Shown piece by piece: positions 44,816-56,914 of a DNA stretch of 64,000 bases. The stretch's first letter is position 1; each line of letters opens with the position of its first letter. Below the pieces are notes generated by a model. The model searched no databases, was not told the origin of the DNA, and was given only the letters and a program-made list of their open reading frames with translations. This DNA is from Cordilura impudica (Eukaryota; Arthropoda; Insecta; Diptera; Scathophagidae). The stretch lies in contig OY821519.1 in assembly GCA_963682025.1 (NCBI GenBank), forward strand, positions 252,948,116 through 253,012,115, read 5' to 3'. Both the position numbers and the translations under genes were made by a program.

Positions 44816-47224
44816 GATAATAAATGTAAACAAAATATTGGAAAAAGTAAACAATTTGTTAAACTTAATACCAAATTATTTCAGCAAATTCTTTGGGTTG
44901 GTTGTCGTCTTTTCATCGTGGTTGCTGATCGGCATGCATTTAGGTTATATACCTATATGCATGCGTTTCCGTTTATATGACATAACTTCTCGTTTAATTT
45001 AGTTTTTGCTAATTAAATAGCTCGCCCTAACCTCCATTGCAAAGGTAATGGTTGTGTAGGGTGGCTATATGCGCTAAATTGTGCTAATTGGAGATGGCTG
45101 TATAGTTTCTTTTAACTGGCCAAATATTTCTTCATTGCGGCCATATAGGTCGGAAAACATAGAGAATAAATTTATAATAATAAATATTCAAATTAGGGAT
45201 GCCAAACGCAAAAAAACCAAACGTCCCAAACATTTTAAATAAAATAATTTGTTCTCTTTATTTTCTGAAAAACTTCAAATTTTCATCCAAAAAAAATTGT
45301 GAAAATTTATATATAAAAAATAACATTCTCAACAAATTGCATTTATTTATGTAACGGTTTTATGTTCGCAATTCTTAAATATCATTTGACGTTTTCTAAA
45401 ATTCATTGAATTTAAATTAATGTTTTCTGTAGTGTGATTCTGTAAATTTCAACGATCCGACAATCGCAAAATATATAGACAGCTATTGCTGTTTGCACTA
45501 AGTATTAAGTGATTCACTAAGTACATACATCTTAACGACAGTCGACAAATCTATTTTTCTATTTATTTAAATTGTAAACAAGTGGCATCTCTGTCAAAAT
45601 AAGCGAAAAACACAAAGAAGAATAGAAAAAAACAAATTTCTTCGTGTTTGAAAGGATGATTTTATCTTTATGTTTAATATCTTTATTTTTTTACAAATAT
45701 GTCCGTTTATTTATTTGAAATGATATAATGAATTGAATATGCTATTTAATTTTCTTATTTATATAAAAAAGTTTTTTAATATAAGCAAAATATTTTCACT
45801 ATTTTATGATTTTTATTTATGTAAAAATTTAAGTTTTTATTGTTGAATAAACAACACAAAAATGGTTGTCGTTTAGATAACAACAACAGCTGACTTTAAC
45901 AATAGCGAATATCGTTTAAAAATTTTATTGATAATTTTGAGTTAAAAGAAGTTACTGAATCGCGATACTGAAAAGCTATTAATTTCTCCTGAATGTCAAT
46001 ATTTTTTTTAAATGTAAAAATTTTTAAATGTAAACATAGGTATTTGGTGTTTTTTTTTTTTTTGTAATTACAATTTGTATTTAACGAATAAAATTTATAT
46101 ATTAAAGATGCAATTGATGTCTTCTAAATTTAAAATTATTATTTCCGACGTTTTGATATGATTTTCTGAAATTCAATTAATTGTAATTTATTATTGGACA
46201 TTTTTAATTCCAGTTTTTAGAATTGATATTTTCTTAAATTTGAATGGAAAATTTAAAAAGTATAATAATGCTTTAGTATTTATAAACAATTTTTTAAATT
46301 TAGATGTAATCGCAATCAGATATTTTGTAGGTAAAGCAGAATAATAATTCTATATAACTATGTACAATTGTTTTGAAAGCAAAAAACTCATTGATGAACT
46401 CGGTAACTCTATTTTGTAAAGACAACAAAAAGTTAATATGCCAAACTTATTTGTAAAAGAATAATGAAAAAACGTATGAAATAAAAGACCAGCCCGTGTA
46501 TACTCTTAACATTGTTATGTATAATATCTACTTGAAAATATTGACATTCATGTTAAAATAGAAATAACTATTGCAAAGCTAATTAGAACAAAATTTGTGG
46601 CGCCATCTACTGTGGCATAGTCACGCTGAGCAAAATGAAGTGACACTCTGTTAATGCAAAAGAAATGTATTTTCCCCACAACAAAATATTGCAGAATTTT
46701 ATGTAAATAAAATAATATACCGACTTATTTCTAACATATAGTTGTTATGGATATACATATACAATAATATATGTATATTATTTGTATTATTTAACATGTT
46801 TATATAAATAAATTTATACATAAATTTTTTTTTTGCTATATTTACATTATTTTTTTTTTTTTAACAACTGGGTATTTTAGCATTATTTGCTTAAGATGTT
46901 GGTGAATTTTTACTCCCTTTATATTAACTCGTAGTGTCTGCTTGTCGAAAAAATTTTGGATCGATTTTAACCAATTTCCCGTGAGCCATTCGGTCTGAAA
47001 TTTTGCAGGCAGGCTCGTGGTAATAACAGAAATGATCTTACAAATTTTTAGAGTGATGCCAAAACAATGGAAACTTTTAAATTTTTCTACCAGAGTTAAT
47101 AACAAAATGTACAAAGGGTTAGTTTTTATTATATTATTACCACAACGACCACAAAAACAACAAGTCCAGCTATGACAACAACACAACATTTAGAATAACA
47201 ACAAGAACAATATAGAATCATCAT
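44816..47224. other. Unannotated A/T-rich DNA, possibly RepC interior
   Basis: No recognisable coding region. Frames at 44814-45002 and 46842-47189 (minus) have no known motif. Positions 47053-47098 match the Tc1-like terminus at 35245 (gtgatgccaaaacaatggaa then acttttaaa), a broken fragment. If the ends at 44750 and 47720 belong together, this is the interior of a RepC element. Confidence 0.4.
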
Positions 47225-47720
47225 ATTTTTCATTTTTTTTTTTACTTTTTCCGAGATTTCCCTGGACCTGTTCCACCGATTTTAATGATTTTTGAAATAG
47301 AAATCTTCCCATGAATTTGATGAATCATTCTCACTAAAAATGATCACTGTAGCTGCACTATTCAGGGCGTGATGGTGACAAGAACAACATAGAAAATTAT
47401 ATTTTTTCAAGACTTTTTTTAGTTCTTCATTCAAATCTCGGGCCCTAATCGACCGATTTGGACGATTTTAAATAGCAAAATTTTCAGGATGTAAATGAAT
47501 CATTTTTTATATCAACGAGCACCCAGCTGCCCGATTGATGCCGTCATCGTGATTTCCACAGACAGACAGACGAACAGACGGACATCGCTATATCAACTCC
47601 GGTTGTTATAAGGATCACAAATATATACATTTTATGGGGTCCAAAATTTATTTTCTAATTATTACAAACGGAATGACAAACTTATATATACCCTCTGCAC
47701 ACTGGAGTGGAGGGTATAAA
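47225..47720 (+). repeat. RepC 3' part
   Basis: Two diverged direct subrepeats (around tggacctgttccaccgattt and gggccctaatcgaccgattt, each followed by ttttnaaatagnaaa and aatgaatcattt-type sequence), then gacagacagacgaacagacg, gacatcgctatatcaactcc and the terminal agtggagggtataaaa. A decayed second copy is at 1130-1290. The LINE ORF1 start codon lies immediately after the terminal a-run, so RepC ends where the LINE begins. Confidence 0.65.
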
Positions 47721-47721
47721 A

Positions 47722-48642
47722 ATGATTTGTTCACATTCGTACTGTATAAATTCGAATAATAGCGAAAATATGATTGCGCGCTGGATTTGTAACAAAATCA
47801 CCCATACAAAGTGTTTATTTATACCTACTGATGTCGCTGCTGACCTAAACGACAACCTGGGATTACGTTGATGCTGCAACAATTGTAAGAAACATGACAT
47901 CGACTTATTTAAATTTATAAAAACTAATCGCGAAAAATTTAATGGTATAAAAATGTATTTTAGATAATGTCGTCTATGATTCAAAAATATAAAGAGGTTT
48001 TTGATAGCTTTAAATCATTAGAAACGTCTCCAAATCGATCTTCTCCAAAACGCAAAAGTTCATCAAAACGTTTTGCTGCAAAATCAGATAACCAAGTAAA
48101 TCCTACTGAATCAATCATCCTCATGTCTCAAGAGTCGTCAACAAATAATATAATTTCTAATCCTGTGTCTCCGATTATTCCAATAATTCAACCAAATAGA
48201 ATAATCCAAAATTTGAGTCAGAATTCCACCGATCTTATTACTAATAATAATAAAAATTTAAATACTCCAGATACTTATAGTTCGAATTTATTATCAAGTT
48301 CAGACAAAGCTTCTACTTCATCTACAGCAACACAAAATCCTAAGAAAATAACTATATTTGTAACACGATTATCATCTGAAACATCCATCAAAGACGTATC
48401 CAATTACATAAAGTCAAAACTCGGTCATAACCTTGAATTAAATATATATAAATTTAATTACGCTGAAGAACAAAGCAAAGCATCTTTAATTGTTCATTGT
48501 TCCTAGCGATATATTTGATGCCATTGTTGATCCACATTTTTGGCCTCCTAATTCTATAACCCGTGAATACATTTACAAAGAGAAGCCGAAAAATGATATT
48601 GCCTATTTACCCAAAACTAATGTTCCCGTTACAAAAAACTAA
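47722..48642 (+). pseudogene. LINE ORF1: PHD-like finger plus RRM-like domain
   Basis: From the ATG at 47722 the frame begins MICSHSYC. Zinc-ligand candidates are Cys3, Cys8, Cys23, His28, Cys31, Cys52 and Cys55. A TGA at codon 50 falls where the family has the Trp of a W-C-x-x-C block. A frameshift near 47965 moves to the frame starting MSSMIQKYKEVFDSFK. A Ser/Asn-rich linker follows, then an RRM-like stretch KKITIFVTRLSSETSIKDVS. A one-base insertion near 48500 interrupts the end, which continues in another frame as PSDIFDAIVDPHFWPPNS and stops at 48642. ORF1 proteins of this group bind the element RNA. Confidence 0.8.
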
Positions 48643-51150
48643 TTAGTATTCCTATCGATACTATCTCTGCCATTTATCAAAATGTAAGAGGACTTAATAC
48701 GAAGTTACCATTCATTTATGCTAATAGCTTTGAATTTGAATATCACATAATTATACTTACTGAAACCTGGCTCCACAAAGGTACCAACAACTCTGAAATT
48801 TTATGCCCTAAGTATCAAATTTTTGGACGCGACAGAAATGATGGAAATCGTAAAGGGATGCAGTTTTAATTGCCATATTAAACACTTTCTCAGCTGATGA
48901 AGTATTCTTAAATGAGCTTCCCGGTACTGAAATTATTTGTGTTGTATTGAGTCCCTCCCTTCAAAGTCTTCCAGTGATATCTATGAGGGGAACAAAAAAG
49001 CTTTTAATTTGATTACAAAGAAATTAAAACCACCCGATTCTTTCATGTTATTTGGTAATTTCAGCATTCCTTCAATATCTTGGCAGTCTGAACCTGATAT
49101 CAATCATTTAGTTCCAGTATTTTCATCAGAATCAAATGCTGATTTTATCAATGGATTGTCTTCGAGTTATCTTTTTCAAATAAACAATGTCGTTAATACC
49201 TTCGGTAATTCATTGGATTTAATTTTTGTTAATGAACCAACTGACTAGTAAAGTTCGTACTCAAAATAAAATACATATTTTGTTTTAAGAAAACAAACTA
49301 TAAAGCTCTTACTTCTGCTTTGTCACAAATTAACTGGACTGATGTTTTCGCACGTCCTTGGAATACTAAATTTCTTTCTCGCCTTAAAAACAAGAAAAAC
49401 AAAATGTCAAGAAATATAAGGAACATGGATCATCTTTAAATAACAAATTATTCTATATCAAGATCTGAATACAATTTGGCGAATCGTTCTGCATATAATA
49501 TTTATGTGATAAAAATTAAAAATAACTAAAAAAGGACCCTAAATCTTCTACCAATTTATAAATTCTAGAAAGAGATCGCTCGATATCCCAACTACAATGA
49601 AACTAAACAATATAGAAAATTATGACGATAATTCAATAAATGAAATGTTTGCAGACTTTTCTGCGTCAACATACTCTTCATCAGTTCTTAATAATACGTC
49701 TGGATATCCATACTTGATTCCTGAATCATCTATTATAAGTATTCCGTTATAGACCGTTTTGGATAATTTAATAAAACTGAATTTATGATATGCTCCTGGT
49801 CCTGATAGTGTCCCAAATTGTGATTTAAAACGTTGTGCAAACTTCCTATGTATTCCTTTAACGTTTCTTTATAATAAATCACTTAAACTGTCATATTTTC
49901 CTGAGTATTGGAAAAAATCCTTTTTTATTCCATTATTCAAATATGGTAATAAATCCGATATCGCAAATTACAGTGGGATTGCTAAATTGAGCTCTATTCC
50001 AAAATTATTTAAAAAAACTTTTAACTGATACATTGTCATACCAACCATCTTCAATTCTTGCTCCTGAACAACATGGTTTCCGTAAATCCTGCACAACTGT
50101 TATTAATTTACTTGAACTTACAACGATTGTGAATGAAATATACAACAAACTGATGCTATATATACCGATTTTAGTAAAGCGTTCGACAGGGTAACCCATG
50201 ATCTCCTGTTTAAGCTAGACCGTATAGGTTTCAGTACTACACTTATAAAATGGATAAATTCCTATTAAACTGGCCGAAAACAATGTGTTATATTTCGCAA
50301 TGCTGAATCAAAATCCATTAATGTTCTATCTGGTTTGCCGCTTTTATTTACACTATTTATTAATGATCTTTCTTCAGCTATTGAATTCTCTAAATCTCAG
50401 ATGTATGCGGATGATGTTAAAATATTCTATTCATTTAACAATATATAATATAAATAATATCACAACATGGTGTAAAATAAACCTAATGGACCTTAATTTA
50501 AAAAATTTTAATATATGGTGTTACAAGATCTTTTCCCATTAACGGCTTGTATATGATGAACAAGGAACACTTAGAAATGATCCAAACATTTAATGATCTT
50601 GGTGTTTTATTGGATAAGCGTCTGGATTTCCGAAAACATACCTCAATAATAATTAACAAGGCATCTGGTGTACTTGGATTTATCAAGCGTTGGCCGGAGT
50701 TTTCTGATCTATACACAAGAAAACAACTTTTTACTACTCTAGTAAGACCTATTCTAGAATATGGATCTGTAGTTTGGGATCCTTTTTACTCTGTACATTC
50801 TAACTCAATTGAATCCGTTCAAAAACAATTCTTAATATTTTGCCTACGCGGACTTTACTGGGATCCAAATATGCAATTACCCTCTTATAGAAGCCATCTT
50901 GTTCTTATTAAGCTTCCTACGCTTAAAAGTCGAAGAAAAATGTTAAATATTAATTCATGGTAATTTAAACTTCTAATTTCTCCTCAGCAGAATCAATATA
51001 AATACCTCACAGCGCACATCACGGTATTTCCAGTTCCTGATTGTAAAATGTTTTCGCACAAATTATGCTTACTCTGATCCTTTTCATCGAGTTTGTGTCG
51101 AATTTAACCAACTTTATGATATCATACCATTGACTTTCAAAAAAGTTTAG
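48643..51150 (+). pseudogene. LINE ORF2: endonuclease and reverse transcriptase, inactivated
   Basis: Endonuclease: AIYQNVRGLNTKL (Asn block), IIILTETWLHKG (catalytic Glu) and FGRDRN. The block usually GDFN reads GNFSIPSISW, replacing the Asp. Reverse transcriptase from about 49755: YAPGPDSVPNCDLKRC, IPLFKYGNKSDIANY, YTDFSKAFDRVTHDLL and MYADDVKIFYSF (both catalytic Asp kept). The PQGSHLGP loop is missing: the text goes SGLPLLFTLFINDL. A later frame (50547-50963) gives LGVLLDKRLDFRKH, LVRPILEYGSVVWDPFY and LPSYRSHLVLIKLPTLK. There are several stops and frameshifts. Confidence 0.88.
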
Positions 51151-51339
51151 ATTTGATCAAAAGGGATATAATACTTTATCTAAACAATATGTAATAAATT
51201 TGTAGTTTTGGTGTAGCCAATTTTAAATTAATTTTATGTTAAATTAATTTCTGTATTTCTTTATAAATGTTATTAATGTTAAATAGTCTGTAAGGATTAT
51301 ATTTCCATAGAAACAAATAAACAAATAAAAAAATCTAAA

Positions 51340-51912
51340 TTGATAACCGCGCTTTTAAAAATGAAAATTTAGTATTTTATCTGTAGTTTTTTATATGTAG
51401 CACAATTCTCTAAATTGCCCACACAACCCATCGTGGTTTAAAACATAGCTAAGACACTCACCACAGGCACATTAACTCATTTATTTATATCTGGCAATGC
51501 CGTTAGTTCTCAATTGGTAGATCTGCCAATTGTGTTGTTAAATTTGTAGAATCCGCAGAAAACTATAAATTAAATTAATTTATTGTTAAAAAACTAATAA
51601 TATTATTAAATAAATCGATTACATAGAAGCCGTTTTGTGTTCGGAATACAAAATTTTATGAGTGTCAGTGTTAATTGTTAATAAAAATGAAAAACTATTT
51701 TAAAGCAGGCGGCTGCAGCCACTTTTGTGTTATGTGGTGTGTTTGGCAAGATAATTTTATAAAATTTAAGGCTATAATTGTAAAAAAATAAGAAGAAATG
51801 TTAATAAACTAATAATATTATTAATAAATATTCATTTAATAGCAAAATATCCAAGGTGGCAGTGGAAATTGTTACTAATTTCAATGTGAGACTCCGCTGC
51901 CCACCGTAGTGT
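51340..51912. other. Unannotated A/T-rich DNA
   Basis: No gene or repeat partner recognised. Two short aaactaataatattattaa-type segments (51590 and 51808) resemble each other, suggesting a small old duplication. Confidence 0.4.
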
Positions 51913-51913
51913 T

Positions 51914-52305
51914 TATATTTTTGATGTGTAAACATCTATACGCGCAGGGGGGTAAATTTCTATTTCACAATACAATCACAAAGACAGTGTAACTCATATC
52001 GGTGTGAGCTGAAGCAGATAACGCTGTGTGACTTATGATTGTATTGGTGAAAAAATTATGATATAAAATTGTTTTTTTATGCCACTTTTTTAAAAGCGTC
52101 ATCTATGTATCACTTATATACGTTTATATTAGGATATTTTTAACGTTTTACAGCAAACGGTTGTTGAATTAGCTGAAACAGTTTTTGCTATAAGTGATAC
52201 ATAGATGACGCTTTCTGTTTGATTTTAAAAAATTACATAAAAAAATCTTTAATTACTAGATGTTTACACATCTTCCCTGTGATCGGACTCACATGATTTT
52301 TTTTT
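51914..52305. mobile_element. RepE copy 2, carrying a nested palindromic element
   Basis: Same 16-bp inverted pair as copy 1 (GATGTGTAAACATCTA at 51923-51938, inverted at 52257-52272) with matching flanks tatacgcgcaggg and tgtgatcggactcacatgat. It is longer than copy 1 (350 against 211 bp between the outer arm ends), and 122 bp of the excess is the palindrome at 52093-52214. Confidence 0.75.
52093..52214. mobile_element. 122-bp palindromic element nested in RepE
   Basis: AAAGCGTCATCTATGTATCA plus CTTATA on the left is the perfect reverse complement of the right end (26 bp each). The middle is unpaired, A/T-rich and non-coding. It is absent from RepE copy 1, so it was inserted later or copy 1 lost it. 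The family and target duplication are unresolved. Confidence 0.8.
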
Positions 52306-54074
52306 TTTAAATGGCTAGTCAGATGTTAATGTTATATGTTAAGTTGTTTTTATTGTCGGGAGTGGTGAATTGTTTTTGTTTTGTAAGTTCAAGCTAACAA
52401 TCGTTGTTTTTGTTTTTTCCTATGGATATAAAACAAGGCGTCAGAATAGTTCTAGATAAATATAGAAAACATCTAAGAAATTTAAGGTGAGTTTTTTCCG
52501 ATAAATTGAGTATTAAAACGATTACTGATTTTGTGTATGAAAATTGTTCTAATATGTATATATGTACATAAAAGAAAAAGTGTCACTCTAATACTCATGC
52601 ATAGAATATATAGAAGACCTTAACAAGAATACGAGTGTGTGTATGTATGTATATTTAGAAGCAGTATTTACCAACTTTTACATCTGCAAATCTTTTCTGC
52701 AGAGGTCTTTTCAGCCCAAATTTTGGTATTCACTAGCAAAATATTTTTAATTTCATGTAATTGGTAAAAAAAATTGAGCACCATTGAATGCTGGCAAAGA
52801 CTACTCTAGTTAAATGTTTAAAAACACATTCTTCTACATAAATTGGTAGTATGTACTTGAACATATGCACGTACCCAGAAGCCACCATCAACTGTTAGAA
52901 GATGTATTTTCTTATTTTTTTGTTTTTGTTTTAGTCTGTTTGGCATAAAAAGCGATTTAGGTTCTTATACATCTGTCATTGTGGTTTTTCAAATACATTC
53001 TCTAAAAGTTACATAAAGAGAATAAAGGAAGTCCTTAGTTAAAGGACATATTAGGGGATGTTTGATAAGGCATCACTATTGCAATGTAATGTAGGGAAAT
53101 TATTTTACAAAGTTCTTAAATTAAATACTTAAAATACGAGTACAGAAAGATGTAGATGTAGGATGATGATCAAATTTGTTAAAATTCTCTTTTTTTTTAT
53201 ACATATGTCAATTGCTGATTTCCTTTTTAACTATTTTTGGGTTTTATTGTCTGCAAAACTAAGTCACTCACAATTTGCCCATCAATATATTTCTCTAATC
53301 ATAAAAAATATTCACACATTTTGTACTTTACAGCCTATAAAAGATAAATCGTTTCTCAAACCCTTAAAAAACAATATAAAATTTCAATGCCGATTTACAT
53401 AATTTGCAGCTTTTGCAAATTTTTAATACTTTCAAACATAAAAAATACCATCTTCTTCAAAAACTGAGTTTTTACCCAAATCCACCATAAACAAAACTTT
53501 AATACTTTTTGTATTAAAACATTTAATAGTTCTTTGGTGAAGTCAAAAAAAAACACTTTAATTTTGTGCAAATCCTATTAGAGAATAGAAAATATATTTC
53601 CGCAATGCATTAATAGAAATTACATACTAAAACTAAAAAGTAGTTATTAGCATTGTTCCTTTATAAGAGGAAAAATATAAATTTTATGTAAATTTCTGGA
53701 AAAATATAAAGAAAAAAAGCGAAAATGTAGAAATTGATGTGGAAGGAATAACTGAATAAGCACATGCTAATTTTAGGAAAATAAAAATTAAAGTATATGT
53801 TTAGAAGCTAATTTTTACCTCATTTTTAAGGTATACATAAGCTAGAAAACATGTATATAGTACATACCAGCTTTCAGAAAGAAAAAACAGAAACTATAAT
53901 TTCAGCTTTTAAATTAAATAGATGTACTTAAGATCTGTACTTAATTTTCGGAAAGAATATCTGATTGAAAAACTAACATAATCAATGAACATGGACAAAA
54001 ACAATATATAGATAATAAATTTGATTAAGATTTGATGATTTTAAACTGGGCGAGGTACAGATATGGCAAATAAG
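52306..54074. other. Single-copy-looking DNA, one candidate small exon
   Basis: No repeat partner in the window. A 65-base open stretch at 52422-52486 starts with ATG (MDIKQGVRIVLDKYRKHLRN) and ends at a strong donor-like AAG|gtgagt. It is too short to identify. The frame at 53163-53402 has no known domain. A tgtgtatgtatgtat run is near 52636. Confidence 0.4.
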
Positions 54075-56650
54075 GAAGTATTTAAAAAAAGTATGAAGAA
54101 GTACATTTTCTTAAAAAAGTCCCTTTTCTTTTAGAAAGTAGTTTTTCTTTATAAAAAAAGAAACTTTTCTTTAAAAAAAAGTCATTTTCATGCAAAAAGG
54201 ACCTTTTGTTAATTAAGTAAATTTTCTTAAAAAGTATATTTTCTTAAAAAATACCTTTTCTTCAAAAAAGTATATTTGCCTCAAATAGTACCTTTTTTTA
54301 GTAAGTACCCTTTCTCAAAAAACTAAATTTTCTTTTAAAAAAATAGTACATTCTCTTCAAAATGTAAATTTTCTTAAAAAAGTACCTTTCCTTAAAAAGT
54401 CACTTTTATTAAAAAATTAAATTTTCTTTAAAAAAAAGTACTTTACTTAAAAAGTTCCCTTTTTTTCGAACAGCTCCTTTTCTTAAAAAAAAACTTTTTT
54501 TAAAAATTTACATATTCTTAAAAAAAGTACCATTTTTAAAAGAGTACATTTTCTTAAATAGTACATTTTGGTAAAAAGTATCTTTTCTTAAGCAAGTAAA
54601 TTTTCTCAAAAAGCGCAATATCTTTTGCTCAAAAATTAACCTTTAACTAAAATAATACCATTTCTCAAAAAAGTACCTTTTCTTAAAAAAGTATCTTTTT
54701 TACAAAAGTACCTTTCCTTAAAAATAGTGCCGTTCTTAAAAATGTACCCATTCTTAAAGAGTATCTTTTCTAAAAAAAACTACATTTTCTTAAAAATAAT
54801 CTTTTCTTAAAAATAGTATATCTACCTTTTCGCCAAAAGAACCATTTCTTAAGAAAATAAATTTTCTTAAAAAGTACCCTTTCCTAAAAAATATCCTTTC
54901 TTCAAAAAGTAAATTTAAAAAGTATCTTTTCTTAAAATACTGAAAAAATCAAATTTTCTTTTAAAGAAGTACATTTTCTTAAAAATTTACCTATTCTCCA
55001 AAAAGTACCTCTTCTTAAAAAAATATTTTATTTAGAAGAGTACATTTTCTTAAAAAAGTACCTTTTCTTAAAAAACAGTTTTCTAAAAAAAGTGCATTTC
55101 CCTAAAAAAGTACCATTCCTCAAAAAATTACCTTTTCTTAAAAAGTATTTTTTTCTTAAGAAGTATTTTTTTCTTAAAAAGTACCTTTTCTTAAAATAAT
55201 GCCTTTTTACAAAAGTATATTTTTTTTAAAAGTATAATTTTTAAAAAAAGTAACACTCTTAAAGAAGTGCTTTTTCTCAAGAAAGTACCATTTCTCAAGG
55301 AAGTAAATTTTTTTTTAAAAGTACGTGTTCTTTAAAAAGTACCTTTCTTTAAAAACTAGATTAATAAAGTAAATTTTTTTCCGAAAAGTACCATTTATAA
55401 GAAAGTTAATTTTCTTAAGTACATTTTCTTTAAAAAAAACTGCCTTTTATTAATATAGTACCTTTACTCAAAAAAGTACAGTGTCTTAAAAAATTACCTT
55501 TTTTAGAAGGTATCTTATCTTAAGAAGTGCCTATTCTTAAAATATTACCTTTTCTAAAAAAGTTAAAAAAAAAATAAATTTTCCTTAGAAAATACCCTTT
55601 TTTTGAAGAAAAACCCCTTTCCTAAAAAGGTACCTTTCCTTAAAAAGTACCTTTTCCTGAAAGAATATGTTTTCTTTAAAATATACATATTTTTATAAAG
55701 TTACATTTTCTAAAAAACAAACCCTTTCCTTATAAAGTACATTTTCTTAAAAAAGTGCCTTGTACAAAAAAGGTACTTTTACTTTACTTAAGAAATAGAA
55801 AGTGCCCTCTCTTAAAGAAGTACCTTTTCTTGATAAGATAAATTTTCTTAAAGAAGTATCTATTTTAAAAAAAGTACCATTTCTTAAAAAAATACATTTT
55901 CTAAAAAACATTTTCTTAAGAAAGTACATTTTCTTAAGAAAACACCTTTTTATATAAAAGTACCCTTTCTCAAAAAAGTACCTTAAAAAATGTATTTTCT
56001 TATAATGCAGCATTTATTAAAAAAGTTAATTTTCTAAAAAAACTACATTTTCGTGAAGAAATTAGTATATTGTCTAAAAAAGTGCCTTTTCTTAAAAAAA
56101 AAAAAAAAACTTTTACTTAAAAGTACCTTTTCTTAAAAAAAATGGCTTTTTCTTAAAAAAAACATCTCTGCTGAATAAATGTACCGTTTAATAAAAAATT
56201 TAGCTTTTAATAAAAATAAGAAAGTTCCTTATAATAAAAAAATATCATTTTTTAATAAGGTATCATTTCTTATAAATACATTTTTTTTAAAAACACATCT
56301 AAAAATTTTTTTTTTCAAATTACTTTCCCAGCAAAACCTCGGTAATGATTGGTTATTACCGTATCATTACATGGTAATGTTAACCCTATACCTTTTGAAT
56401 AATTTCAAGCTAAATGTAAGGACTTCCTGATAATGATTTATGTAAATACTTACTGGTAATGACCATTGTTTGTATTAGTAAAAACTATAAATAATGAGTT
56501 AAATTTAAAGTTTTGCTGGGTTTCTTAAAAATTAATATTTTCGTAAAAAGTACCTGTTTTAAAAATAATTTTTTCTTAAAAAAGTTCCTTTTCTTTAAAT
56601 TACGCCTTGTTTTAGAAAAGTACCTTTTCTTAAAAAATTGCGTTTTCTCA
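54075..56650 (+). repeat. Satellite array 5 (forward orientation)
   Basis: About 2.4 kb of ttttcttaaaaaagtacc units split near the right end by a short element (56327-56520), after which units resume (acctgttttaaaaataattt to ttaaaaaattgcgttttct). Units are diverged with variable spacing. Near 55140 there is a pair of almost identical ttttttcttaagaagtattt units, but no longer period is apparent. Frames at 55747-56013 (minus) and 56179-56430 are satellite by-products. Confidence 0.9.
56327..56520. mobile_element. 194-bp inverted-repeat element inside satellite array 5
   Basis: Starts CCCAGCAAAACCT and ends AGTTTTGCTGGG, an 11-bp perfect inverted pair (CCCAGCAAAAC). The internal sequence (ggtaatgattggttattacc, ggtaatgttaaccc, tggtaatgaccatt) contains repeated ggtaatg motifs and is unlike the satellite on both sides. 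No frame. I could not define a target duplication. A similar terminus occurs near 17829. Confidence 0.75.
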
Positions 56651-56914
56651 CTTTACTATATTAAAAAAAAAAAAAACAGTTAAATGTAAAATGGTAAAAT
56701 TGTTTAATTAAAGTTTATTTAGTTAAGACTTTTTAACAAATGGAAATGTGTCTGTCTTATCTATTTATGTTTTAGCATTTAAATTAATATAGAAAATTAT
56801 TTTTTAAAATAATTTTTAACTTATGTGAAATTGGTGAAAAACAAAAATTGAATTTAAACAAAATTGACAATAACATAAATTCATATTTATTTTCTTTGCA
56901 GTTAGATTTATTAA

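Larger units (their letters stand above)
47722..51332 (+). mobile_element. Near-full-length CR1/Jockey-group LINE, decayed
   Basis: Order of parts: ORF1 with an N-terminal PHD-like zinc finger and a C-terminal RRM-like domain, endonuclease, reverse transcriptase, a C-terminal region, a short 3' untranslated region and a caaataaacaaataaaaaaa tail (about 51312-51332). All coding parts carry stops and frameshifts. The 3.6-kb length is only slightly short for the group. A related but distinct 3' end is at 62125-62815. No target duplication was identified, and the left end abuts RepC. Confidence 0.88.

Noticed and set aside
46842..47189. 115-codon minus-strand frame with Cys-rich start
   Set aside because: The Cys-rich N-terminus comes from complementing acaaca runs, and the rest covers a fragment of a Tc1-like terminus. 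No domain spacing is recognisable.
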